Assembly (NCBI GenBank): GCA_900314645.1
Contig: OMWB01000003.1
Coordinates: 124,001-188,000, forward strand
Reading direction: 5' to 3'
Source of the DNA: an uncultured Actinomycetes bacterium
Lineage (GTDB): Bacteria; Actinomycetota; Coriobacteriia; Coriobacteriales; Atopobiaceae
DNA: 64,000 nucleotides
Shown here: positions 1 through 8,263 of the stretch, in pieces
Layout: every line of letters starts with the position of its first letter
How positions within the stretch are numbered: the first letter of the stretch is position 1
Notes under the pieces: model-generated
What the model was told of the DNA's origin: nothing
The model's database searches: none
Seen by the model: only the letters and a program-made list of their open reading frames with translations
Made by a program: the position numbers and the translations under genes

Positions 1-80
1 GTACTCATGGGCAGAGATGACGCTTGCCCAGCTTGGGGGCAGGTACTAGTCCAGTTTGGGCGCATATGCCGATACGATTC

Positions 81-111
81 GCGGGGCGCAGGCGCGGAGT
101 CTGTGCCCCGC
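81..111 (-). terminator. Possible terminator hairpin of the cdd-deoA operon
   Basis: A 7-bp perfect stem (GCGGGGC at 81-87, GCCCCGC at 105-111) lies just after the stop of the minus-strand phosphatase gene. No clear U-tract follows on the minus strand, so it may be only a 3' stabilising hairpin. The rest of 1-80 holds no gene I can support. Confidence 0.35.
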
Positions 112-116
112 GCTTT

Positions 117-803
117 CTACGCAGGTGGCCTTCCGTTGTAGTAGGTCGCCCACGGGTTGGAGACGTCCTTGCCCAGCTTGCGCATCTGAGGGGGAAGCCC
201 GGGGATTTCGAGCGACGAGAGGTCGGGCAGTATGAACTCCACGCAGGTAAAGAGGCCGTCTTCAAACTCGTAGCGATATGCCATGCAGTTGCAGAAGTGC
301 GTGGGGCGTGCCTTGGCTCGCTCTTGGTTAGCCACGTAGAACGTACGCAGCGCGCCGCCCGAGCCCACTGCGAGCACGCTCTGATGGTCAGGCCGCTCCA
401 TGATCTCGGTCAGGGTGCGCACCATTCGCTCGGTCACCATCTCGTCGTTCTCGCCGCCATAGGCTACGTAGAAGTCGCCGCGGGGAAAGCCTGGCTCAAG
501 GCAGTTGTCCTTGCCCTCGAACGGTCCGAAGTTGAACTCGCGCAGGCCCTTGTGGCGTTCGTAGGGCATGGCCTCCCCAAACGCCTCGGCCGTCGCGATC
601 TCGAGCGTGTCGCTGCAGCGTTCCGATGTCGAGCAATGCGCGTGGTCAAACGTGATGCCGCGCTTCGCGATCTCCTTGCCTGCAAGGCGCGCTTGCTGGA
701 TGCCTCGCTCGGTCAACGGCGAGTCACACCACCCTTGGGTCTTGTTCTGTCGGTTGAAGAGCGTCTCTGCGTGACGTAGCAGGTAGAGGGACTTGGCGGG
801 CAT
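117..803 (-). CDS. Histidine phosphatase family protein lacking the second catalytic His
   Basis: This 228-residue protein belongs to the histidine phosphatase (phosphoglycerate mutase-like) superfamily. The phosphate-accepting motif LLRHAET is at residues 8-14 (His11), with Arg62 in a SERCSDT block and Glu89 in LREFNFGPFEG. The second conserved histidine, normally in a 'SHG' motif, should lie near residue 148, but the sequence reads VGSGGALR with Ser148 there; I checked this against the DNA (codons around 340-370). The protein may therefore be a weak or non-catalytic phosphatase, or use another residue. It is the last gene of a minus-strand run cdd-deoA-this gene, 99 bases after deoA, which suggests a role around sugar or nucleotide phosphates. 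Substrate unknown. Confidence 0.85.
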   Translation of the reverse strand: MPAKSLYLLRHAETLFNRQNKTQGWCDSPLTERGIQQARLAGKEIAKRGITFDHAHCSTSERCSDTLEIATAEAFGEAMPYERHKGLREFNFGPFEGKDNCLEPGFPRGDFYVAYGGENDEMVTERMVRTLTEIMERPDHQSVLAVGSGGALRTFYVANQERAKARPTHFCNCMAYRYEFEDGLFTCVEFILPDLSSLEIPGLPPQMRKLGKDVSNPWATYYNGRPPA

Positions 804-902
804 GACGGGCTCGATTCTGAGATGGCTGTGGGTGATGCTGGGGCTCAGGGGTTTCGCAAGCCTTGTTTGCGCTGGCGGGATGAGGGTTTGGCGTCCTTAC
901 GA

Positions 903-2228
903 TTACACGAGCTGCTCGATGCCGTCCCTCGAGACGCGCGCAAGGAAGTGCGGGATGATAACTGGGGCCTCGTCTCGGATGTCATACGCATCCAGAAGCA
1001 GCTGCTCGCCGTTGTAGAGCTTGTCATCGTTTGAGGAATAAAGCGTGGCCAAGACGTCACCCGCTTTCACCGCGTCACCTGTCTTACGCACGAGGTCGAT
1101 TCCCGCAGAGAGGTCGATGGTGTCCTCGATGGTCTCTCTTCCTGCGCCAAGCGCTGCCGCAGCCGTGCCGACCTGCTCGGTGTTCATATGAAAGACAAAC
1201 CCGTCGCGCGGAGCGCGCACCTCAGATACATGGGTTGCCTGTGCAAAGCGCGTGGGATCCCTCAGGACGGAGCTGTCACCGCCTTGGGCCTCTACCATCT
1301 GGCAGAGCTTCTCAAAGGCCGCCCCGCTGTCAATCTTGCTCTGCGCGAGCGCACGACACTCGTCGAGCGTACCCTTGCCTGCGAGCAAGAGCATGTTTGC
1401 CGCGAGCTCAAGACAGGTGTCGGCGATGTCTGTGGGTGCGGTGCCCCGCAGGACCTCGACAGCCTCGATGACTTCGAGGGAGTTTCCTACCTTATGGCCG
1501 AGCGGGCGATCCATGTCGGTGACGAGTGCGATGGTGGTGCGACCCACGTGCTCACCGATGTCTACCATGGCCTGAGCAAGGGCGATGGCATCGTCTGCGG
1601 TCTTCATGAAGGCGCCGCTGCCGCACTTCACGTCCAGAACGATGGCGTTAGCTCCCGAGGCGATTTTCTTGCTCATGATGCTCGAGGCGATGAGCGGAAT
1701 GCTGTCAACGGTGGCCGTGACGTCGCGGAGGGCGTACAGGCGCTTGTCCGCAGGCACGAGGTTGGCCGTCTGGCCGATGATGGCGCAGCCCACCCGGTTG
1801 ACGATGTCAAAGAACCGCTCCTCGTCGATGGAGATGGAGAGCCCCGGAATGGATTCCAGCTTGTCGAGCGTGCCTCCGGTGTGGCCAAGCCCGCGGCCGC
1901 TCATCTTTGCCACCGGGATGCCGCAGGATGCGACGATGGGTACGACGGCGAGCGAGGTCTTGTCGCCGACGCCGCCGGTGGAGTGCTTGTCGACCTTGAT
2001 GCCAGGGATGGGGGAGAGGTCAACCATGTCTCCCGAGGCGGCCATCTCCATGGTGAGCGCTGCGGTCTCGCGCGCATTCATGCCCTGATAGAAGATGGCC
2101 ATAGCGAGGGCGGAGGCCTGGTAGTCAGGGATGGAGCCCTCGGAATAGCCCGCTACGAAGAAGTTGATCTCTTCAGGCGTAAGCTCAAATCCATCGCGCT
2201 TGCGCTTGATGACGTCGTACATCCGCAT
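903..2228 (-). CDS. deoA: Thymidine / pyrimidine-nucleoside phosphorylase
   Basis: The product (441 residues, the usual length) cleaves thymidine, deoxyuridine and possibly uridine with phosphate to give the free base and (deoxy)ribose-1-phosphate in the cytoplasm. The phosphate-binding motif KHSTGGVGDKTSL is at about 81-93 and the family signature beginning MSGRGLGHTGGTLDKLE at about 109. A helical N-terminal domain precedes the alpha/beta domain as expected. The start ATG has a good site (CAGGAGGC) just upstream. It lies 48 bases after cdd, fitting a pathway cytidine to uridine to uracil. Sequence alone does not separate strict thymidine phosphorylase (DeoA) from the broader pyrimidine-nucleoside phosphorylase (Pdp). 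Confidence 0.93.
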   Translation of the reverse strand: MRMYDVIKRKRDGFELTPEEINFFVAGYSEGSIPDYQASALAMAIFYQGMNARETAALTMEMAASGDMVDLSPIPGIKVDKHSTGGVGDKTSLAVVPIVASCGIPVAKMSGRGLGHTGGTLDKLESIPGLSISIDEERFFDIVNRVGCAIIGQTANLVPADKRLYALRDVTATVDSIPLIASSIMSKKIASGANAIVLDVKCGSGAFMKTADDAIALAQAMVDIGEHVGRTTIALVTDMDRPLGHKVGNSLEVIEAVEVLRGTAPTDIADTCLELAANMLLLAGKGTLDECRALAQSKIDSGAAFEKLCQMVEAQGGDSSVLRDPTRFAQATHVSEVRAPRDGFVFHMNTEQVGTAAAALGAGRETIEDTIDLSAGIDLVRKTGDAVKAGDVLATLYSSNDDKLYNGEQLLLDAYDIRDEAPVIIPHFLARVSRDGIEQLV

Positions 2229-2276
2229 GTTTGCCTCCTGGTGTAATGATTGATGGTGTGTAGGGTGAGGCTTGCG

Positions 2277-2690
2277 TTATGCGAGGTTCTCCGGCCCAAA
2301 GCTCTCGGGAAGCAGCTGCCTCAGGGTGTAGACGCGTGGCTCGCCGTCAGACCTCCCGAGTATGATGCGGAAGCGATCAAGGTCGCAGAACTCGCGCATG
2401 ACCTGCCGGCAGACGCCGCATGGAGCGCAATACTCTGGCGCGGGCTGTCCCTCGGGTCCGCCAACGACTGCGATGGCATCGAAGCTGCGATGGCCGTCGT
2501 AGATGGCCTTGAAGAACGCCGTTCGCTCGGCACAGTTTGATGGCGTATAGGCGGCGTTCTCTATGTTGCATCCACCGTAGACCGTGCCATCGGAGCAAAG
2601 CAAGGCGGCACCAACCGCCCAGTGGGAGTAGGGGGTGTATGCGTGCTCTCGCGCCTCGAATGCTGCAGCAACCAGCGCGTCGTTGTCCAT
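2277..2690 (-). CDS. cdd: Cytidine deaminase
   Basis: A homotetrameric-type zinc cytidine deaminase of 137 residues that converts cytidine and deoxycytidine to uridine and deoxyuridine. The zinc/catalytic signature is visible: Cys53-Ala-Glu55 within NCAERTAFF and Pro-Cys91-Gly-Val-Cys94. The substrate motif NIENAAYTPSNCAER is intact. The frame runs 11 codons further upstream, but the ATG at 2690 is preferred because GGAG precedes it at a proper distance (AAAGGAGCCACC). It heads the cdd-deoA-phosphatase run; a dyad operator-like site and then the hairpin array lie directly upstream. Confidence 0.94.
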   Translation of the reverse strand: MDNDALVAAAFEAREHAYTPYSHWAVGAALLCSDGTVYGGCNIENAAYTPSNCAERTAFFKAIYDGHRSFDAIAVVGGPEGQPAPEYCAPCGVCRQVMREFCDLDRFRIILGRSDGEPRVYTLRQLLPESFGPENLA

Positions 2691-2707
2691 GGTGGCTCCT
2701 TTCCAGA

Positions 2708-2728
2708 TAGATATGTCAATCATATCTA
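2708..2728. promoter_or_regulatory. Operator-like dyad upstream of cdd
   Basis: TAGATATG (2708-2715) and CATATCTA (2721-2728) form a perfect 8-bp inverted repeat around a 5-base centre, 18-38 bases upstream of the cdd start. Position and symmetry suit a repressor site for the cdd-deoA operon (for example a DeoR- or CytR-type regulator). No regulator gene is visible nearby, so the binding protein is unknown. Confidence 0.5.
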
Positions 2729-2798
2729 GCTATTTGTGTAAAAAGGTAGTGTTACCTGCGCATTTCGGCGAGTGTGCTGAGGGCGCCTTTGCAGCTAC

Positions 2799-3144
2799 AG
2801 AGAAGCACGAGAATCTCGGTATCTCTGTGTCCCGAAGGGCCTTGGACTGCAGAGCTGCCTCAGAACCGCGGCTACTCTGTGCTGACGGTGCCCGTCCAAC
2901 TGCAGAGAGACGCGAAAACCGCAGCAACTCTGTGTCCCGAGTGATCCTGAAGTCGCAGAGGTACGTCAGAATTACGGTAACTCTGCGTGGGAGGTTCCCA
3001 TCGAGACGCAGAGATACGCAGTAATCGCAGTAATTCTGTGCTGAGTATCTCCGTTACCTGCAGAGATACGCTAAAAGTGCGATGACTCTGCACCTTGAAT
3101 TCCTGCGAAGACGCAGAGATGCTCGAAAAGTACGGCAACTCTGC
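2799..3144. repeat. Tandem array of seven degenerate hairpin repeats, 52-53 bp period
   Basis: Seven 30-base units start at 2799, 2851, 2904, 2957, 3010, 3062 and 3115 (spacings 52, 53, 53, 53, 52, 53), separated by 22-23 bases. Each unit is an imperfect palindrome, with left arm close to AGAGATACGC and right arm close to GCGGTAACTCT around an A-rich loop. The outer AGAG/CTCT is kept in units 1-4, 6 and 7 (unit 5 has TTCT). Several inner pairs change together: TAC/GTA in units 4 and 5, TGC/GCA in unit 7, GCC/GGC in unit 2, and CGAGA/TCTCG in unit 1. Several spacers are themselves small hairpins, for example TGGGAGGTTCCCA near 2988-3000. The array is flanked by similar 17-mers at 2746 and 3161 (13 of 17 identical). 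It fills the gap between the nuclease-like gene and cdd. The function is unknown. Confidence 0.85.
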
Positions 3145-3188
3145 GTCCCACCTTTACAGTGTGGTGTTACGTGCACTTGGTCATACCC

Positions 3189-4280
3189 TCATGCCTCATA
3201 AGGCCACGGCGGAAGCAGCTCTTGCAGGCGAATGGCGCGAAGCGCTTGATTGTCGGGATGGTGCACCTTTTTGAGATGTTGACGCCTCTTGTCAAAACCC
3301 ATGCGACGCTCCTTGTCGAGCATCTGCTCAAACAACAAATCAAGGGACTCTAGGTGTGAGAGCATCTCCCAAGTCACATCTTTGACTTCGATGCCGAGTG
3401 CTTGGATGTCGTTTCGGCGTGCTTTGTCCCGTGCGATCGCAGCGGCGCCCGTGTGGTGTTCGTTGCTCTCGTACTCAAGGTCTGTCTTGAGAAGACGCAG
3501 GTATCCGTCAGGGTGATAGGAGTCCGCACGAGTGAGATGCCGCTGGCTGGCCATTACCTCGACTCTTGGATTGAGCTCAAGGCCCGTGAACCCGTATCCG
3601 CCCATCTTGCAAGGAAGTGATGTCATGAGGGCAAGGATGCTCTCCCCAGGCGAAGACGACCCGTCGAGTAGGTATTTGAGCGCCTCTAAAGCAGGGCGCA
3701 CGCCGCGGAGACGTTGTGTCTTGCGAAGAAAGCTCGATAGCTGCTGTTGAGTGGTGGCAGCTGAGATGCGTGGACTGTCATATCGAACAGACAGGCTGCC
3801 ATCCTTTTGTCGAGAGGGCTGTCGAAAGAAAGTACTGGTAGATTGGTCGCCAATGATGAGGTGCGTATAGGTACCGCAGAGCTCCATGCCCAAAATAAGC
3901 CGATCCGATAGACGCGGCAGCTCCCTGCAGCGCATCGCGTAATAGAGGGGCCATGAGGGTGCCAGAACGCCTGGACAGAGCTCAACGAACGAACCATCGG
4001 GAAGCGCCGTCCTGCAGAGGTGTTGGACGACAAGGCCGGAATGCATGTCACGCTCGTTGGTGACGAGAAGATGCACGGGCTCTTCTTTACTTGGAATGAG
4101 AAGCGGTGCGAGCTCTGCGGGAGCAGTGCGCCTGATTATTGCGAGCTGGCCAACGGTCCCCGTGCAGCTGGCGCGGTTGAACTCAAACGTTTCTATGGGT
4201 TTGATGTCAAGCAGGCCAAGACGAACAAGGCCGAGCGCGCGGTCGAGGGTCGGCCCAGCAAGAATGACATTGTGCTCCAT
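3189..4280 (-). CDS. Hypothetical protein with PD-(D/E)XK nuclease-like C-terminus
   Basis: A soluble 363-residue protein that I cannot assign firmly. The middle carries ELCGTY (about 133-138), which I associate with a family of hypothetical proteins in Coriobacteriia. The C-terminal part resembles the DUF559 / Vsr-like endonuclease fold: HPDG (about 256-259), DLEYESNEHH (about 267-276), then RDKARRNDIQALGIEV (about 284-299), which mirrors the usual 'D..RR..L...G..V' region. The same layout occurs in AbiEi-type proteins, so a nuclease or an antitoxin-like regulator are both possible. The frame is open far upstream into the permease gene, but the ATG at 4280 has GGAGGAGA before it and follows the transporter terminator. 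The hairpin array starts 45 bases after its stop. Confidence 0.7.
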   Translation of the reverse strand: MEHNVILAGPTLDRALGLVRLGLLDIKPIETFEFNRASCTGTVGQLAIIRRTAPAELAPLLIPSKEEPVHLLVTNERDMHSGLVVQHLCRTALPDGSFVELCPGVLAPSWPLYYAMRCRELPRLSDRLILGMELCGTYTHLIIGDQSTSTFFRQPSRQKDGSLSVRYDSPRISAATTQQQLSSFLRKTQRLRGVRPALEALKYLLDGSSSPGESILALMTSLPCKMGGYGFTGLELNPRVEVMASQRHLTRADSYHPDGYLRLLKTDLEYESNEHHTGAAAIARDKARRNDIQALGIEVKDVTWEMLSHLESLDLLFEQMLDKERRMGFDKRRQHLKKVHHPDNQALRAIRLQELLPPWPYEA

Positions 4281-4396
4281 GGGTCTCCTCCACCTGTGGG
4301 TGCAATGCAAGGAAGGAGAGTCTAACACATAGGTTAACCTGCTGTTTTGTGCAGTTATCTGCCAGTTTTGTGTCAGCTTTGAAGTACTCCCGTCAA

Positions 4397-4431
4397 CGAA
4401 AAAGGGCGCCCCGGAACACCGAGGCGCCCTT
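4397..4431 (-). terminator. Rho-independent terminator of the nucleoside transporter operon
   Basis: AAGGGCGCC (4402-4410) pairs with GGCGCCCTT (4423-4431), and the minus strand continues into a run of T. It lies about 40 bases after the stop of the last permease gene and upstream of the hypothetical gene's start. Confidence 0.85.
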
Positions 4432-4468
4432 GCAGGTTGTATTGCGCCGGAGGACCGGCGGCTCGACC

Positions 4469-5389
4469 TTAGCGGCTGCCCTTGATGTAGGGCACGCCGT
4501 CGGCCTTCGGGGCAACGGAGCGACCCACGAAGAGGATCAGAACGATGATGGTCATGGCGTACGGCAGCATGGCCAGAATCTGCGATGGAATCGGTGCGAC
4601 GCCGCCGCCCAGAAGAACCGTCAGTGCCTGGGTGGCACCAAAGAGCAGGCAGGCACCATAGGCTCCAAACGGAGTCCACTTACCGAAGATGACCGCGGCC
4701 ATGGCAATGAAGCCGTGGCCCGAAATGGCGGTCTGCGTGAACTGGCTGATGATGGCGATGGTCATGGAAGCTCCACCAAAGCCTGCGCACACACCTGAGA
4801 GGATGACGCATGCGTAGCGGACCTTGTAGACGTCGATGCCCAGGGTGTCGGCAGCTGCAGGATGCTCGCCGACGGCGCGGACGCGCAGGCCCCACTTGGT
4901 GCGGTAGAGCACAAACCATGTCACGATGGTGAGGAGCAGGGCAATGACGGTGGTGACATTGACGTTGAGGTTGCTCCAGACCGTGCCGGACATCCAAGAG
5001 TTACCAAATACCTTGGGAAGCTTGGTGACGATGGGGCTCATGGCCGCGCCGTCAAAGAAACGACGGCAGGCAAACAGGGCGAGACCAGGGGCAAGCAGGT
5101 TGATTGCCACACCACTGACGGTCTGGTCGGCGGCAAAGGTGACCGATGCGACGGCGTGCAGCAAGGCAACAAGGCCACCGCAGATGCCCGCAACGAGGAA
5201 GGCAATCCAGGGGTTGCCGGTGAAGTAGCTCGCCGAAGCGGCTGCCACGGCGCCGATGACCATGGTGCCCTCGATGCCAATGTTCGTGACGCCCGAGCGC
5301 TCGGAGATGACGCCGCCGATGGCGCCAAAGATGAGCGGAGTGGAATACATGAGGGTGATGCCAATGAGCAGGATGAGTTTGCTAAGCAT
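4469..5389 (-). CDS. Nucleoside ABC transporter permease (NupQ-like)
   Basis: This 306-residue integral membrane protein has many hydrophobic segments and belongs to the BPD_transp_2 (ribose/branched-chain type) permease family. The N-terminus (LIFGAIGGVISERSGVTNIG) and the stretch GIEGTMVIGA are typical of the second permease of BmpA-dependent nucleoside or purine transporters. It would form the membrane channel with the upstream permease. It starts 3 bases after that gene's stop and is followed by a strong terminator. Substrate is inferred from the BmpA-like binding protein and the salvage enzymes around it. Confidence 0.88.
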   Translation of the reverse strand: MLSKLILLIGITLMYSTPLIFGAIGGVISERSGVTNIGIEGTMVIGAVAAASASYFTGNPWIAFLVAGICGGLVALLHAVASVTFAADQTVSGVAINLLAPGLALFACRRFFDGAAMSPIVTKLPKVFGNSWMSGTVWSNLNVNVTTVIALLLTIVTWFVLYRTKWGLRVRAVGEHPAAADTLGIDVYKVRYACVILSGVCAGFGGASMTIAIISQFTQTAISGHGFIAMAAVIFGKWTPFGAYGACLLFGATQALTVLLGGGVAPIPSQILAMLPYAMTIIVLILFVGRSVAPKADGVPYIKGSR

Positions 5390-5392
5390 TGC

Positions 5393-6565
5393 CTACACCT
5401 CCTTCTCGGGAAGCGGCGTGCCATCCTTGGATACGCGGATGCTCTCCTGTTCCTTGCGCTTCTTGGCGAGCATGTCGGCCAGAAGCGGCGTGACGCCTGG
5501 CAGGGCAATGAAGAACACGATGGTGCCGATCATGATGTTAATGATGTCCGACGGAGCGCCCATGACCTGCTGAACGGTCATGCCGCCGTAAATCAGACCG
5601 GCAAAGAGAAGCGATGCGGGAATGCAGCCGACCGTGGAGCATCCTGCGATGAAGGCCACCGAGAGGCCGTTGAAGCCGTAGCCCTCCATAGCGGCCAGCG
5701 TGCCGATGGTGTGTGGAGAGATGCCCGTGATGTTCAGGGCGCCAGCCAGACCGCAGAAGGAACCAGAGATGAGCATGCAGAGCACGATGGAGCGGTCAAC
5801 GCTGATGCCGGAGAAGCGGGCGGCATCCTTGTTGTAGCCGACCGCGCGGAGCTCGTAGCCAAGCTTGGTGCGGGAAAGCAGGAAGCCCGCAAACACGGCG
5901 ACGAGGACCGCGATGAGGAAGCCAAAGTTGACGTCGGTCTTCAGCATGACTTCGCGCAGCCACGGGATGTTGGCGAGGAAGGCCTTGCCTGCCTCGGACT
6001 TCTTCCAGTTGGGCAGGATCATCGTGAAGCTCGACGGGTTGACGGGCAGTGCTGACGTGGAGTTGGGCTTGTGGAAGGTTTCGGTGCTCACGACGAAGTT
6101 GCAGAGGTAGAGCATGATCCAGTTGGTCATGATGGACGTGATGACCTCATGGATGCCGAACTTCGCCTTCAGGAAGCCGATGAACGCGCCCAGAAGCGCG
6201 CCGCCCGCCACGCCAGAAAGCACCACGAGCGGAACCTGGATGATGGCGGGGAAGTTGCACTTGACGCCGACGATGGTGGCGATGATGGTACCGAGAATGT
6301 ACTGGCCCTCAGCGCCGATGTTGAAGAGGCCGGTCTGGAAGGCGAACGCTACGCCGACGCCCGTCAGCAGAATGGGCGTGGCCTTGATGATGACGTTCGC
6401 GATGTACTTGGGCTTGCCCAGCGCGCCCTGGAAGAGCGCCGCGAACGATGCTGCGGGGTTGAAGCCCGCGGCAGTAAGCACGACGGCCGCCACGGCAAAG
6501 CCGACGAGGATTGCTACGAGTGCTGCCGCAAAGCGGCCGCGGAGGAACTTCTCGAGCTTGCTCAC
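5393..6565 (-). CDS. Nucleoside ABC transporter permease (NupP-like)
   Basis: This 390-residue polytopic membrane protein of the BPD_transp_2 family is longer than its partner, as is usual for the first permease of BmpA-type systems. Visible hallmarks are an N-terminal transmembrane helix, GVGVAFAFQTGLFNIGAEGQY, and FIGFLKAKFGIHEVITSIM. The start is GTG at 6565 with AGGAGGTGAGG upstream, and it overlaps the ATPase stop by 4 bases (GTGA), so the two are translationally coupled. Confidence 0.88.
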   Translation of the reverse strand: MSKLEKFLRGRFAAALVAILVGFAVAAVVLTAAGFNPAASFAALFQGALGKPKYIANVIIKATPILLTGVGVAFAFQTGLFNIGAEGQYILGTIIATIVGVKCNFPAIIQVPLVVLSGVAGGALLGAFIGFLKAKFGIHEVITSIMTNWIMLYLCNFVVSTETFHKPNSTSALPVNPSSFTMILPNWKKSEAGKAFLANIPWLREVMLKTDVNFGFLIAVLVAVFAGFLLSRTKLGYELRAVGYNKDAARFSGISVDRSIVLCMLISGSFCGLAGALNITGISPHTIGTLAAMEGYGFNGLSVAFIAGCSTVGCIPASLLFAGLIYGGMTVQQVMGAPSDIINIMIGTIVFFIALPGVTPLLADMLAKKRKEQESIRVSKDGTPLPEKEV

Positions 6566-8091
6566 TTTGCCTCACCTCCTGCCATGAGAAGGCCAAGTTG
6601 GTTCTCGTCCACCGTGCCTTGGGCAAAGGTGCCCGTGATCTGGCCGTGGTAGATGACTGCGATGGTGTCGGACACGTCCATGACCTCGTCCAGCTCGAAG
6701 CTGATAAGCAGGATGGCCGCGCCGCGGTCGCGCTCGGCAATAAGCGTCTTGTGTACGAACTCGATGGCGCCGACGTCGAGGCCGCGGGTGGGCTGGAAGG
6801 CGATAAGCAGGTCAGGCTTGGAGGAGACCATGCGCGCGATGATGGCCTTCTGCTGGTTGCCACCGGACAGGCCGCTCATGCGCTCGTTCTCACTGCCAGC
6901 GGGACGGATGTCAAACTGCTTGATGAGTTCCGTGGTGTAATCGCGCAGCTTGTCGTAGTCGAGGGTGATGCCCGAGCCAAACTCCTTGTCGACGTGGCGC
7001 TCGAGCACCGTGTTCTCGCTGACGGAGAACGGAAGCACGAGGCCCCAGCGGTGGCGATCGGACGGGATGGTTGCCACGCCCATCTCAAAGGTGTTGCGCG
7101 GCGTCGTGTTCTGGAGCTCCTTGCCGTTGAGGGTGATGGTGCCGCTTTCAGCCTTGACCAGGTTGGTGATGGCGTCTACGAGCTCCTGCTGTCCGTTGCC
7201 GTCGATGCCCGCGATGCCCACGATCTCGCCGGAGCGAACATCGAGGTTGAGGCCGCGCACCTGTTCGATGCCGCGCTCGTCCTTGACGGTGAGGCCCTTG
7301 ATGGACAGGACCACGTTGCCAGGCTTGGCGGGAGTCTTCTCGACGGTGAGGTTGACGTTGCGGCCGACCATCTTGGAGGCGAGCTCGGTTTCGTTGGAGT
7401 TCTTGACGTCGACCGTGCCCATGTAAACGCCACGACGGATGATGGAGCACTCGTCGGCGGACTGCATGATCTCCTTGAGCTTGTGGGTAATGATGATGAT
7501 GGTCTTACCCTTAGCGATAAGGTCATGCATGATCTCGATGAGCTTCTCGATCTCCTGAGGAGTGAGGACGGCCGTGGGCTCGTCGAGGATGAGGACCTCG
7601 GCGCCGCGGTAGAGAGCCTTCAGAATCTCGACGCGCTGCTGCATGCCAACGGTGATGTCCTCAATCTTTGCGTCAGGGTCTACGTCGAAGCCGTACTCGT
7701 TGACCAGAGCCATGACCTCCTCGCGTGCCTTACGCATGTCGAGGATGCCTGCGGCGCCACAAACCTCATCACCCAGGATGATGTTCTCGGTCACCGTGAA
7801 GTTCTCCACCAGCATGAAGTGCTGGTGGACCATGCCGATGCCGTGCTTGATGGCCTCGGTTGGGTTGGTGATGCTCACCTTCTGCCCACCCATGAAGATC
7901 TCACCCTCGTCGGCCTGGTAGAGGCCATAGAGGATGTTCATGAGCGTGGTCTTTCCGGCTCCGTTCTCTCCCAGAATCGCGTGGACCGTCTGCTTTTTGA
8001 CGTCGAGGTCAACGTGATCGAGGGCCGTGAAGTTGCCGAAGGTCTTTAGGATGCCGTGCATCTGCACCGCATAGTCCGGACTTGCTTCCAC
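6562..8091 (-). CDS. Nucleoside ABC transporter ATP-binding protein, two ABC domains
   Basis: A tandem ABC ATPase of about 509 residues (RbsA/NupO type) powering nucleoside uptake at the inner face of the membrane. The first domain has Walker A GENGAGKTT (about 41-49) and Walker B LILDEPTAVLTPQE. The second has a degenerate P-loop (GIDGNGQQEL), signature LSGGNQQKA and QPTRGLDVGA, as usual in this family. The frame opens at a GTG at 8118, but the GTG at 8091 is preferred because GGGAGG lies just before it. A terminator hairpin separates it from the binding-protein gene upstream, so the two may be expressed at different levels. Confidence 0.9.
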   Translation of the reverse strand: MEASPDYAVQMHGILKTFGNFTALDHVDLDVKKQTVHAILGENGAGKTTLMNILYGLYQADEGEIFMGGQKVSITNPTEAIKHGIGMVHQHFMLVENFTVTENIILGDEVCGAAGILDMRKAREEVMALVNEYGFDVDPDAKIEDITVGMQQRVEILKALYRGAEVLILDEPTAVLTPQEIEKLIEIMHDLIAKGKTIIIITHKLKEIMQSADECSIIRRGVYMGTVDVKNSNETELASKMVGRNVNLTVEKTPAKPGNVVLSIKGLTVKDERGIEQVRGLNLDVRSGEIVGIAGIDGNGQQELVDAITNLVKAESGTITLNGKELQNTTPRNTFEMGVATIPSDRHRWGLVLPFSVSENTVLERHVDKEFGSGITLDYDKLRDYTTELIKQFDIRPAGSENERMSGLSGGNQQKAIIARMVSSKPDLLIAFQPTRGLDVGAIEFVHKTLIAERDRGAAILLISFELDEVMDVSDTIAVIYHGQITGTFAQGTVDENQLGLLMAGGEAK

Positions 8092-8210
8092 GTGCCACCT
8101 CCCTTGGTTCAAAGACACATCAATAATAATGGAGAAGGGATGGAGATATACATGGCATGTTGGCTAATTTTCACCTTGGAAAAGAGTCTTGGGGCAGTGT
8201 CTGACGCACA

Positions 8211-8236
8211 AAAAGGGGCACCCCTCGGGGTGCCCC
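8211..8236 (-). terminator. Terminator between bmpA-like gene and the transporter genes
   Basis: A perfect 10-bp stem, GGGGCACCCC (8215-8224) with GGGGTGCCCC (8227-8236), is followed on the minus strand by TTTT. It sits 28 bases after the lipoprotein stop. Partial readthrough would give more binding protein than transporter. Confidence 0.85.
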
Positions 8237-8263
8237 AGATAACCGCGTTATTGCGCTTGTTGC

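Noticed and set aside
2799..3144. CRISPR array
   Set aside because: The period (30 + 22-23) is CRISPR-like, but the units differ strongly from each other, the spacers are too short and partly palindromic, and no cas genes are present.
4862..6055. Long plus-strand reading frame (397 codons)
   Set aside because: It is a shadow of the minus-strand permease genes, with Asp/Gly/His-rich low-complexity translation and no family motifs.
6511..8049. Long plus-strand reading frame (512 codons)
   Set aside because: Shadow of the ABC ATPase gene; the ATPase frame has all expected motifs.
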